Source: Terribacillus aidingensis
GTDB lineage: Bacteria > Bacillota > Bacilli > Bacillales > Amphibacillaceae
Assembly: GCF_900215625.1 (NCBI RefSeq)
Contig: NZ_OBEK01000001.1
Location: forward strand, 248,001-312,000
Direction of reading: 5' to 3'
Length of the DNA: 64,000 nt
The position numbers were made by a program, and so were the translations under genes. Shown here piece by piece: positions 53,758 to 61,518 of this stretch. Position 1 is the first letter of the stretch, and every line of letters starts with the position of its first letter. Below the pieces are notes generated by a model that was not told the origin of the DNA, made no database searches, and saw nothing but the letters and a program-made list of their open reading frames with translations.

Positions 53758-53947
53758 TATTGCTTTCAAAGGAGATGCCCCTGTATCTATAAGATAATAA
53801 TCCTCGTCAAAATTCTATACCTTATATTTCCTCTTAACCTTCTGATTCCTCCATAAATTGATACATACACCTCGCATAAGTCATAGGGTATTAAAAGAAG
53901 CAATGCCTTCTATTATCCCCTTAATAGAATCTAGGTGTAACAAATAT

Positions 53948-53978
53948 AGCACCAAGATAAATGAAAAATCTTGATGCT
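53948..53978 (-). terminator. Hairpin after the DUF4176 gene
   Basis: AGCACCAAGAT and ATCTTGATGCT pair with one bulge; T-richness follows on both strands. The gap 53758-53989 otherwise holds no gene. Confidence 0.5.
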
Positions 53979-53989
53979 TTGTCTGTTGT

Positions 53990-54286
53990 TTATTTCAATG
54001 GGCCACTTACAACCCCTTTTTGAATTTCATTTTCATCAAGCCATTGTTTATACAAGGAATGGAATCGATCCTCGTCACTATCTTTGAATCCTTCAAAAAT
54101 CACTTCATCAATATTCTCTTCATTAAAGTAAAGGACACTATCCGCGACCAATCCTTGTGGATAAACACAAGCAGAGTAATCAAACATTTTTTGTTCTCCG
54201 TCTAGCTCTATGATAGGGCCGCGGTTGAGAATCATTAATTTACTTGTTCCTTCTTTAAGGTAGACTATTGATCCGATAGGTAACAT
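53990..54286 (-). CDS. DUF4176 protein
   Basis: 98 residues, acidic. It begins MLPIGSIVYLKEGTSKLMIL and continues with DYSACVYPQGL and YFNEENIDEVIFEGF, the normal DUF4176 pattern. Family members are repeatedly found in LXG and T7SS effector loci of Firmicutes and may be immunity or chaperone-like factors; activity is not established here. AGGAGG stands upstream. It is last of the operon DUF5344, LXG, DUF443, DUF4176. Confidence 0.82.
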   Translation of the reverse strand: MLPIGSIVYLKEGTSKLMILNRGPIIELDGEQKMFDYSACVYPQGLVADSVLYFNEENIDEVIFEGFKDSDEDRFHSLYKQWLDENEIQKGVVSGPLK

Positions 54287-54305
54287 ATATTTCCTCCTAG
54301 TTTGT

Positions 54306-54959
54306 CTATTTAATTATTACTTTTAGTGTATTCTTTCCTTGCGGGACAGTCGCTATATTAAAGAATATCAACATGAAAAAGAATACAATGTAGCAAATTA
54401 ATATGAAAGTATTGCCAGAAATTATAAAACCATACATAGCTCCTGCAGCAAATGCTCCTATGAATATCATTAAAAAGGTAAGACTAATCCAACTCTTTAT
54501 TGACTTTGGGAAAACCCATATATTTAAAGAGTTAGTGGTAAAGTTACTATCCAATTTTATCTGTTTAGAAATAGACCTCTTATTACGTAAACTGATTTGA
54601 AATCTAAAATAGATTAGAATTACTGTAATCAAAAAAACAATTGAGCTGGCCAATACAGGTGATATTGGAATAAGAAAATAGTCTAGTGTAGGCTCAATTA
54701 GATTAGCAAGTAATAAAGAAATACCGACTCCAAACATACTCAATTTGGCACTCTTTATATCTTTATTCGGTACAGTTTGCAGAATACTAGCAGACTCTTC
54801 ACTAATCTGTACAACTTTTTTAGGGAAATACCAATATATAAATGGAAATAGAAAAGTGAACACAAATGGCTTGTCTTTGTCAATAATGTAAAAGTTATTA
54901 TCTATTTTAATAAGTTGGTATCTAAAATTCTTTAATATAATAAAAGCTTCCGTACTCAT
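54306..54959 (-). CDS. DUF443 five-helix membrane immunity protein (TsaI-like)
   Basis: 217 residues with about five membrane helices (around 30-45, 75-90, 98-115, 160-182 and 190-208) and an N-terminal YQLIKIDNNFYIIDKDKP strand region. It matches the DUF443/tandem five-TM family that includes the S. aureus immunity protein TsaI. The gene starts 3 bases after the LXG toxin stop and should protect the membrane against that toxin. No own ribosome site, so translation is coupled to the toxin. Confidence 0.82.
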   Translation of the reverse strand: MSTEAFIILKNFRYQLIKIDNNFYIIDKDKPFVFTFLFPFIYWYFPKKVVQISEESASILQTVPNKDIKSAKLSMFGVGISLLLANLIEPTLDYFLIPISPVLASSIVFLITVILIYFRFQISLRNKRSISKQIKLDSNFTTNSLNIWVFPKSIKSWISLTFLMIFIGAFAAGAMYGFIISGNTFILICYIVFFFMLIFFNIATVPQGKNTLKVIIK

Positions 54960-54962
54960 ATA

Positions 54963-56570
54963 TTAATTCCATCCCCAATTCATTGGATTGAGTGATTCTA
55001 TTCCTGATTTAATTGCTTCACCAGTTTGATCAATCGTATTATTCACACTGGATCCTAAATCACTAAACTTGTCACCTACGTAACTTACACCCTCACCTAT
55101 CTTGTTTCCAACGTAATCCAAACCGTCTTGTAACCCTAAAATATTCTCGTCATACGCCCAATTAAAGAACGTAGATGCAAAAGCACCAACAGCTATTGAC
55201 CCTAGAACTGCCCAACCTGCTGGATTAGAAACACCTAGGGCTGTCAATGCTATAGTTGTAAGCCCTGAACCGGCAGCTCCTCCTGCCATCCCTGCAAGTA
55301 AAGAGGCGCCATTGTGAGTAAAAGCCTCTCCATGTGTTTTATCCTTTTTAGTTACATCTTCATACCAGCCCCACCCAGCACTTCCGAATGCTAAAAATTT
55401 TCCTAACACTTTGCCGCTAGATTCTATCCTATTGCCATATTTATTCCATGTATGAGCTAACTTTGCGCCCTTTGAATCGAGCATTACAAAACCATTAGGT
55501 CCTGGTGGTCCGACAATACCTCTCTTATATGCTTGTTTTTGAAGGAATTTACCTATACGTTTTCCTTCCAACCCTATTTGTTGGACGCTGTTGTGAAGTA
55601 CATCTTTAGAAACATCTTGGGTAATTTTATCAACGTTTTTCTCAATATACTCTATTAAAGTATCAGTCTTATCTTTCTCAGACTCTTTTTTTAAGTCCCT
55701 GTTCTTTTTAGTAGCTATAGAAACGATTGAATGATAGTCTTTTCGTGTTATATTCCCTTTCTCCAAATCCTTGTATGCATGGCTTATGATTACACGCATA
55801 CCTTTATCTAACCCTTTTTCCGTGTTTTTCCTGGCAGCAGCAATCGCTGCCAAAGGCAGATACTGAATATTTTCTTCAGTTATCTCAATACTCCCGTTTC
55901 CATAACTCTTCTGGATTACACTTTGGTAGCTATCCATTCCCTTCAGAGATGCTACATCGAATTCACTTACTGATATTGTGCCGTTGCTTAACCCAGTGGT
56001 CATTTCAGATAAATACTTTTTCAATGTTTGCAAGTCGCTTTGTGTTTCTTCGAGTTTTGCTGCGTGTTTGCTGTCAAGGTCGTTCAGATTGTTCACGACA
56101 GTGGCTATCTGGCGGTTGCCTTTGTCTATACCAGATTCGAAATCTGATTGATTAATACTTTTGACAGATACAATATCCGCCACGCTGGATAGGGTTTGAT
56201 TTACTTTATCTGTGACAATTCCGGCTTTTAATTTCGCATTGTCCAATCCAAGTGTTAGCTCGTCTCTTAGGAAGATTTCACTTATAAATCCTTGATGGCT
56301 GGATTCAAAGGATTGTACGTCGTTCTTCATGTCTTCCAGTCTGCCTTTGTAATCTTCCATCGATTGCAGCAGGAAAGTGAGGAAGGGGGTATGTATTTCG
56401 TTGTAAAAGGAGCGAATTGCTTTACCGGTTTTGCCTTTTAAAGCATCCTCCATATTGTTAAAGTTGCGGACTTTTTGTTGTAGGGTAGATAGCTGTTCAA
56501 AAAAAGTATCTAAATCTATTTTGGATGTTTCGGTACCTTTGTGAATTTCTTTTACCGCGAGTTCCTTCAA
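54963..56570 (-). CDS. LXG-domain T7SS toxin with glycine-zipper membrane domain (TspA-like)
   Basis: 535 residues. An LXG helical domain (residues 1-200, with GKAIRSFYNEIHTPFLTFLL) is followed by a lysine-rich middle and a C-terminal membrane-active part: LLAGMAGGAAGSGLTTIAL and NPAGWAVLGSIAVGAFAS (about 425-475), a glycine-zipper hairpin as in membrane-depolarising T7SS toxins such as TspA. The last 60 residues repeat short amphipathic YVGNKIGEGVSYVGDKFSD units. TTG start with GGAGG upstream at 7 bases. The neighbouring DUF443 protein fits as immunity partner. Target inference rests on family resemblance. Confidence 0.87.
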   Translation of the reverse strand: MKELAVKEIHKGTETSKIDLDTFFEQLSTLQQKVRNFNNMEDALKGKTGKAIRSFYNEIHTPFLTFLLQSMEDYKGRLEDMKNDVQSFESSHQGFISEIFLRDELTLGLDNAKLKAGIVTDKVNQTLSSVADIVSVKSINQSDFESGIDKGNRQIATVVNNLNDLDSKHAAKLEETQSDLQTLKKYLSEMTTGLSNGTISVSEFDVASLKGMDSYQSVIQKSYGNGSIEITEENIQYLPLAAIAAARKNTEKGLDKGMRVIISHAYKDLEKGNITRKDYHSIVSIATKKNRDLKKESEKDKTDTLIEYIEKNVDKITQDVSKDVLHNSVQQIGLEGKRIGKFLQKQAYKRGIVGPPGPNGFVMLDSKGAKLAHTWNKYGNRIESSGKVLGKFLAFGSAGWGWYEDVTKKDKTHGEAFTHNGASLLAGMAGGAAGSGLTTIALTALGVSNPAGWAVLGSIAVGAFASTFFNWAYDENILGLQDGLDYVGNKIGEGVSYVGDKFSDLGSSVNNTIDQTGEAIKSGIESLNPMNWGWN

Positions 56571-56589
56571 TATATTTCCTCCTTCCTAT

Positions 56590-56868
56590 TTATTGCAATG
56601 ATATCTGATTGCCTAAAGCTTGATCTAATTCAACCAGCTCTTGTACTGCTGCTTCTGTTGCTGTTATATTGTCTTGGAATAGTGCAATGAACTGGTTGAG
56701 GACTGCTTCGTATTCGGCTTTGATTTCATTGTATGCATCACTCATTTTTATTCCGTGGTTACCGTCCATTGTTTCGCCGATTTCTTTTTTTAATGCTTGC
56801 ACTGCTGCGCTCATCTCTTGAATGCCTTTTTGTGCTTCAGCTTGTTTAATCTTAATTTCTCCGCTCAT
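56590..56868 (-). CDS. Small helical T7SS partner protein (WXG100-like, DUF5344/YwqI-type)
   Basis: 92 residues, helical hairpin, no cysteines. It begins MSGEIKIKQAEAQKGIQEM and has the central bend DGNHGIKMSDAYNEI. In LXG loci such proteins act as targeting partners (Lap) of the toxin's LXG domain. It lies 19 bases before the toxin gene and has a good AAAGGAG site, so it is first in the operon. The gap 56869-57179 upstream is AT-rich and contains the divergent promoters; I see no other feature there. Confidence 0.78.
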   Translation of the reverse strand: MSGEIKIKQAEAQKGIQEMSAAVQALKKEIGETMDGNHGIKMSDAYNEIKAEYEAVLNQFIALFQDNITATEAAVQELVELDQALGNQISLQ

Positions 56869-57179
56869 CTATGGGGGACTCCTTTCCATAAAAGTTGCTT
56901 ATTCTACCCTAACGAAACCCTTTTCCATTTTGTAGAGTATTAAGTACCTTTTTCCTCATCTTTTGAGTTCTGCATCTAGGGAAATAGTTTTATATGCTTA
57001 TTTTTCATCTTGGAACGCTTACCTATTACCCTTTTTGTTGGATTATTATTACATATAATTACATAATTTTGATTTTAATTGTTATTTGAAAGGGAATAGT
57101 TTTGTAACTGTAGATTTTTTGCTAATCATATAAACTCTAACTTTTGTCTGCTGTACTTCAACTGGAGGAGGAACACTTT

Positions 57180-57623
57180 ATGAAATTTAGATACACAGAA
57201 CCAATAATAAAAGAAGCCTTCCGAGAATTAGTTTTGCATAATTCCGACGACACCTCAGGGCCAATACCAGACTTTGAAATGACACACCCTGTGATGGGAA
57301 TTATAAGAAAGGCAGACGGAGAAAAATCATCAGTAAACTGTGTGATGGACATAGAAGAAGATGGATTATTAGTCGTGCTAATGCATTTATTTAGAGCAGA
57401 CAAAGCAATAGCGGCTTGGTACTTCGGTTTTTCAGGTGTAGAGCACCTCAAGTTAAAAGATGGATGGCTAAACGCTACGATCACTTTGAAGAGTGAAGGG
57501 AATGATGGTGATTATGTTTTTCAAATAAGGAAACGAAGCCCTAAAAATCTGCCTAACCAAGAGCAAAATCTAAACTATTTAACAGAAGGTTTAGCAGAAA
57601 GGCTGAACAACGTGTTGGAATAG
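57180..57623 (+). CDS. Hypothetical protein next to the LXG loci
   Basis: About 147 residues. The start is the ATG at 57180, 7 bases after GGAGGAGG; the frame extends 12 codons upstream through the ribosome site. It has no signal peptide or membrane helix. The second half (YFGFSGVEHLKLKDGWLN, then YVFQIRKRSPKNLPNQEQN) looks like alternating strands ending in a helix, possibly a PH-like fold; I do not recognise a named family. It stands between two oppositely oriented T7SS gene groups. Confidence 0.6.
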   Translation: MKFRYTEPIIKEAFRELVLHNSDDTSGPIPDFEMTHPVMGIIRKADGEKSSVNCVMDIEEDGLLVVLMHLFRADKAIAAWYFGFSGVEHLKLKDGWLNATITLKSEGNDGDYVFQIRKRSPKNLPNQEQNLNYLTEGLAERLNNVLE

Positions 57624-57777
57624 AGTCTTGTAGGAATCCACAACCTTTTTACCATTACTATTCAGTCACATTATGGAAAAACAAGGCAGAAGTCTTACAG
57701 ATTTTCTGTGATAAATCCTTTACTGTAATAGTAATGAAGTTTTAGGGCGGTATGAATCAATGTAAGGAGTGGTGGAA

Positions 57778-58194
57778 ATGTCGTTAGCTTCTATTAATAG
57801 TCAAATCAGAAACACCGAGCAGTCAATCAGCAACTTGCACACGCAGGTAGGATTGAAGCAGGATGAAATTGATCGGCTTAACCGTGCGATTGCGGAGATT
57901 GAGAGTTTGCAGGGAGATTATGAGGAGAGCAGAAGACACTGGCAGGATGTACAGTTGTCGGCGGGCACATGGAAAGGGGAGTTGGCTGACAAGTTTGAGG
58001 CTTTTCGGGACGGTGAGCTGGCTGCCAGTTTTCGAGATGTTTCGGAAGCAGAGGTAGAGCGCGTGCTGGATGAATTGCAGCAGGCGAAGAGTCTTCTTGT
58101 GGCAGAAGTTGATAACTGTCAGATGCAAATCGCTTACAAACAAAGTTCATTGGATAGACTGCATGCGGATAAAAGGCAGGAAATGAAGTCATGA
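57778..58194 (+). CDS. DUF5082 coiled-coil protein (YwqH-like)
   Basis: About 138 residues, nearly all helix with heptad-like spacing (SQIRNTEQSISNLHTQVGLK; later VERVLDELQQAKSLLVAEVD). This is the YwqH/DUF5082 plan of LXG-locus partner proteins. I use the ATG at 57778, 8 bases after AAGGAG, instead of an in-frame GTG at 57769 inside that site. Its stop overlaps the next start (ATGA). Normally an LXG toxin follows the pair; here membrane proteins follow. Confidence 0.8.
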   Translation: MSLASINSQIRNTEQSISNLHTQVGLKQDEIDRLNRAIAEIESLQGDYEESRRHWQDVQLSAGTWKGELADKFEAFRDGELAASFRDVSEAEVERVLDELQQAKSLLVAEVDNCQMQIAYKQSSLDRLHADKRQEMKS

Positions 58195-58469
58195 GTGAAA
58201 TTAAATTACAAGCTAGTCTTGTTCAGCAGAAGCTGGCAGATCTTAAAGCAGCCCTAGCTGATTTCCAAGCAGGCAACCCAGATTCAGGCAGCGGTCAAGA
58301 GATGCTGGATGTTCAAGCAAAAATAAACGATTTGAATGACTCTTTGAATAACCTAATTCAAGATTATCAGCAAATGGCACTGCAGCATACAGAAGCAGGC
58401 CGTGATGCAGTGGATTCTTTGGAGAATTTAGAACGAACAGTGGCCAATATGATAATTGGACTTAAATAG
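58191..58469 (+). CDS. DUF5344 helical protein (YwqI-like)
   Basis: 92 residues, helix-turn-helix hairpin (SLVQQKLADLKAALADFQAG, turn, then LNDSLNNLIQDYQQMALQHT), the YwqI/YxiC type. Together with the YwqH-like protein it resembles the two LXG-associated partners needed for T7 secretion. It is translationally coupled to its upstream neighbour and followed 18 bases later by a membrane protein gene. Because no LXG gene is present on this strand, it may serve toxins encoded elsewhere, including the TspA-like toxin 1.6 kb away. Confidence 0.8.
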   Translation: MSEIKLQASLVQQKLADLKAALADFQAGNPDSGSGQEMLDVQAKINDLNDSLNNLIQDYQQMALQHTEAGRDAVDSLENLERTVANMIIGLK

Positions 58470-58487
58470 GATGAGGAGCAAGAGAAT

Positions 58488-58862
58488 ATGGGTGTAAGTG
58501 TTAAGCGTAATACAGGTATGATGGGCGGTTTAGCAAAGATTGCTGTAGTTGTGGATAATGAGCATGTAGTGAAGTTGGGAAATAGCGAGGAAACAACTGT
58601 CGGTTCTGGTGATGCTCCGGTTAAGCTGCAGGCAAGGCAGTGGTTTTTTGGGAGCAAGAAGCTGGAAGCAGCCCCAGGTTCCCGTGTTGAGGTGCGTATT
58701 AATTCAACGGCCATGATTCTTTTTCTTGCTGCATTTATCTGTCTGATTTTCAGTGTTGTAATTAGTCCGCTTATTTCAGCTGCGGCGCTCGTGCTGTTTA
58801 TTCTGGTTATTGTGTACGGAATGAATAATTGGTTCCAGTTAGATGAATTAGATGAAAAGTAA
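58488..58862 (+). CDS. Small membrane protein of the DUF5082/DUF5344 operon
   Basis: 124 residues. Residues 1-72 look like a small beta-rich domain (GLAKIAVVVDNEHVVKLGNS; then EAAPGSRVEVRIN), and two membrane helices follow (about 74-95 and 97-113). Short acidic tail. I recognise no named family. Position suggests a role in T7SS-linked export or anchoring: it lies in a tight run with the two helical partner genes (18-base gap). GAGGAGCAAGAG precedes the ATG. Confidence 0.65.
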   Translation: MGVSVKRNTGMMGGLAKIAVVVDNEHVVKLGNSEETTVGSGDAPVKLQARQWFFGSKKLEAAPGSRVEVRINSTAMILFLAAFICLIFSVVISPLISAAALVLFILVIVYGMNNWFQLDELDEK

Positions 58863-58921
58863 ATTTATGAAACCTATCGTACAAATGGCGCGTATATATC
58901 CTAATAATAATTTTAGGAGCG

Positions 58922-59566
58922 ATGAAAGTGGAATACGCGATAGATAATCAAAAGACAATCATGCAAAAGGTGCTGCAGACCTTCTTGATGACGCTGTTAA
59001 TAGCGACCATCGGAATTTATGCAGGTCATTTTGTACCGCCGGTGCTCATGCTGCCGTTGATTATAGTGGAATTGGGAATGCTGATTGCAGCGTTTTGGCT
59101 TAGAAGGAAGAAGGCTGTCAGCTACACATTCATCTATATATTTGCTGCTATCTCTGGTATTACGACATACCCGGCAGTAGCTTATTATGCGTCGACGTCA
59201 GGTGCAAATGTCGTACTGTATGCATTCACGACGACATTTGTTATCTTCGGTGCAATGGCGCTGGTAGGAGTTAAATCGAAAAAGGATTTCTCTTTCCTTG
59301 GCGGATTCTTATTGATTGCTTTAATTGCATTAATTATTACCGGTTTAATCGGAATCTTTGTACCATACAGTGACGCAACAATGCTGGGGATCTCGGGAAT
59401 AGGCTCTGTCGTATTCTCTCTCTATATTCTGTATGATTTCAACCAAATGGCTAGAAATCATGTGACAGAAGAGATGATTCCGCTAATGGCGCTGAACTTA
59501 TACTTAGATTTCATTAACTTATTCTTGAATATCTTGAGATTCCTCGGCATCTTGTCGAAGGACTAA
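58922..59566 (+). CDS. Bax inhibitor-1/YccA family membrane protein (YetJ-like)
   Basis: 214 residues, seven membrane helices. The two aspartates that form the pH-sensing pair of B. subtilis YetJ are in place: YILYDFNQMARNH and NLYLDFINLFLNILRFLGI. YetJ is a calcium leak channel gated by pH. It ends in the usual LRFLGILSKD tail. AGGAGCG is close to the ATG; a GTG at 58928 is an alternative start. It is last before a strong bidirectional terminator and may be co-transcribed with the T7SS partner genes, which would be unusual. Confidence 0.88.
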   Translation: MKVEYAIDNQKTIMQKVLQTFLMTLLIATIGIYAGHFVPPVLMLPLIIVELGMLIAAFWLRRKKAVSYTFIYIFAAISGITTYPAVAYYASTSGANVVLYAFTTTFVIFGAMALVGVKSKKDFSFLGGFLLIALIALIITGLIGIFVPYSDATMLGISGIGSVVFSLYILYDFNQMARNHVTEEMIPLMALNLYLDFINLFLNILRFLGILSKD

Positions 59567-59570
59567 GATA

Positions 59571-59608
59571 AAATGCCAGAGTGCTTAGAAGCCTCTGGCA
59601 TTTTTGTT
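59571..59608. terminator. Bidirectional terminator
   Basis: AAATGCCAGAG and CTCTGGCATTT form an 11-bp perfect stem with T-runs on both outer sides. It serves yetJ and the CYTH/MBL/ABC operon. Confidence 0.88.
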
Positions 59609-59614
59609 ATTTAC

Positions 59615-60415
59615 TTATCGATCCATCACGAAACTTGTTTTCGATTGCTGGTTTTCGCTTAACCAGCCATTTTCCGCTAGAGCTTCTGCCCATTCCGCTT
59701 GAATGTCTTCTGCTTCCGCTTTATTATCTGTCTTGGCAGAAATCTCAGCAATCGTTTCCCCTTTGTAATTCCAAATCTCCAGATCAGCATCTAAATTCTC
59801 ATACTCGCCTGCGTATTTAGAGACCGCAGCAGGTCCATAAGGGATAGCTTCTTCGAGTGTATCGTAATACCAGTCTTGGTCATCCCAATTGCGATATTTC
59901 TTAGGTGCTTCTACCTGCAATAAATCAAGTGCATATGCAGTATCTATGCCTTTGTCGTAGCTCAAGCGCTCGTCTTGTTCAAATTTCTCCTTCCGGCTAA
60001 TGGAAAAAGAGTCCTTCCCTGGCTTTTTATCTACCTCAAACTTGTAATTGGACATGTCACCATGAAAATCGTGTGCGTGAGCTTCTGCAATCGCTTCTTC
60101 TATTGTTTGATCTGGAAACGTCTTTTTGTAAGTGATGTTCGTTTTCTTGTCCCCGTCATAGACTCGCAAGCGATGGATGTAATGAAGCTTGCGGAAGATT
60201 TGGTCGGGTGTATCAAAGTAATAAACTTTCAAATCTTCATCGTGGCTGGCTTGAAAGGCATTCACAATATCATCCTGTGTTGCAAATTGACTTACATCAA
60301 GCATGAATTTCACTTCGTATCCGGGGTCGATTTCATGCTCTTCAGCGAGCGGAGATATAGGAAGTACAGTTACAAGCAGCAGGGCAAGTAGAACAACAAT
60401 CGAATACTTTCTCAT
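59615..60415 (-). CDS. Secreted CYTH-like domain protein
   Basis: 266 residues with a clear signal peptide (MRKYSIVVLLALLLVTVLPIS, cleavage near LAEE; no lipobox). The mature part starts YEVKFMLDVSQF and continues with VYYFDTPDQIF, HRLRVYDGDKKTNITYKK: the ExKxx strand, Tyr-Phe-Asp-Thr, Arg-x-Arg and TYKK are the pattern of CYTH/TTM phosphohydrolases, which bind triphosphates or polyphosphate. An exported CYTH protein is uncommon. Its ATG overlaps the stop of the MBL gene by four bases, so it belongs to the ABC-MBL operon. Catalytic activity is inferred. Confidence 0.65.
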   Translation of the reverse strand: MRKYSIVVLLALLLVTVLPISPLAEEHEIDPGYEVKFMLDVSQFATQDDIVNAFQASHDEDLKVYYFDTPDQIFRKLHYIHRLRVYDGDKKTNITYKKTFPDQTIEEAIAEAHAHDFHGDMSNYKFEVDKKPGKDSFSISRKEKFEQDERLSYDKGIDTAYALDLLQVEAPKKYRNWDDQDWYYDTLEEAIPYGPAAVSKYAGEYENLDADLEIWNYKGETIAEISAKTDNKAEAEDIQAEWAEALAENGWLSENQQSKTSFVMDR

Positions 60416-61518
60416 TTATAAACGCCTCCATTTAAGGTGAGTTCTTTTGGCATATATGCTATCAGCTTTGAGAAGTCCTGTGGTTTGCTGTGGAAAAAGA
60501 CGAGTCGTTCGGCTTGTATGCTTTGCAGCAGCTTTTCCACATCTTTTTGGTCTGGGTGCGCTTTGTAAAAGAGTTCTGGGTGGGCGGCGGAATCAACTGG
60601 TATAAACTTTGTGCCGCATATTTTATTCGCTGTAAAGTAAATACCTGCTTCGCTAGCATGGTCAGTTGTTAAAATAGTGACGCGCTCATCACGCAACAGG
60701 TTTTCTAGCCGCTCTTTCATACCAATATTCAAGTTAGCGGCGTAAGATAAACAGTCAGCTAGATGGTTCCGAACTGCCTGATCCAGGAAGAGCCGGCGAC
60801 CTGGGAGCTGTTTGTAAATGGTTAGAATCAGATCGCATGCTTTACCAGATAAAGAGACTGGAATTTGGTAGCTTACTTCTGAATCGTTCAGTGCTTTTAA
60901 TAATGTTTGTTCGCTTGTTGTGCGTGAGGTCACTTGTCCGCCGTGCCCGGAGTCAATAATAGCTAGTTGAAAAGCAGACTGAGCAGGTGGTTCTGTCTGA
61001 AAAGTAATAGAATCAAGCACCATATCACCAGAATAAAAAAGCGATTCTTCTCCGATTCGGAAGATGTACCAAACACTTCCCAACATATGGCCGCTGTGTC
61101 CCCATTCAAAGGATAGGTGTTCTGATAAAACGATACTTTGCCCTTTTGATTCAGGTGAAAAAGGGGTGAAGCGCAGTTTGTCGGCTGCGGTGATTTGATA
61201 AGGTGCACTATTTTTTTGTTTCCAGTGTTGTTGAATAGGGTCTAGCTGGGCGAAGCTTGCTTGGCTTAACCAAACCGCGCCTTCATAACCCATATCCGCC
61301 AGAAGAGGCAAAGCACCAATATGGTCATTGTGCACATGCGACAGGAAGACGGCATCCAATGATTGAGCAATCTCCGGTGTAAGGGGGGGATACACCTCGG
61401 GCTGGCCATTCTGGACACCGCAATCGAGCATAATGCGTGTGTCTGTTTCTTCGTGTTCAATGAGGAAGCAATTCCTCCCGTATTCCTGGAATCCTCCCAG
61501 GATGTGCAAGTTAATCAT
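60412..61518 (-). CDS. MBL-fold metallo-hydrolase
   Basis: About 368 residues. Metal motif FLSHVHNDHIGALPLL (HxHxDH), third ligand in GHSGHMLGSVWYIF and fourth in LFYSGDMVLD are complete; the arrangement recalls beta-CASP-like or lactonase-type hydrolases, though the rest is not a clear RNase J or CPSF match. The start is set to the ATG at 61518, overlapping the permease stop (ATGA); the frame is open to 61548. No signal peptide, so cytoplasmic. Substrate is probably what the ABC transporter brings in; unknown. Confidence 0.8.
   Translation of the reverse strand: MINLHILGGFQEYGRNCFLIEHEETDTRIMLDCGVQNGQPEVYPPLTPEIAQSLDAVFLSHVHNDHIGALPLLADMGYEGAVWLSQASFAQLDPIQQHWKQKNSAPYQITAADKLRFTPFSPESKGQSIVLSEHLSFEWGHSGHMLGSVWYIFRIGEESLFYSGDMVLDSITFQTEPPAQSAFQLAIIDSGHGGQVTSRTTSEQTLLKALNDSEVSYQIPVSLSGKACDLILTIYKQLPGRRLFLDQAVRNHLADCLSYAANLNIGMKERLENLLRDERVTILTTDHASEAGIYFTANKICGTKFIPVDSAAHPELFYKAHPDQKDVEKLLQSIQAERLVFFHSKPQDFSKLIAYMPKELTLNGGVYK

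Noticed and set aside
32000-59600. Complete type VII secretion apparatus
   Set aside because: Only effectors, immunity and small partner genes are present; no EssC-like ATPase or other core component was seen.
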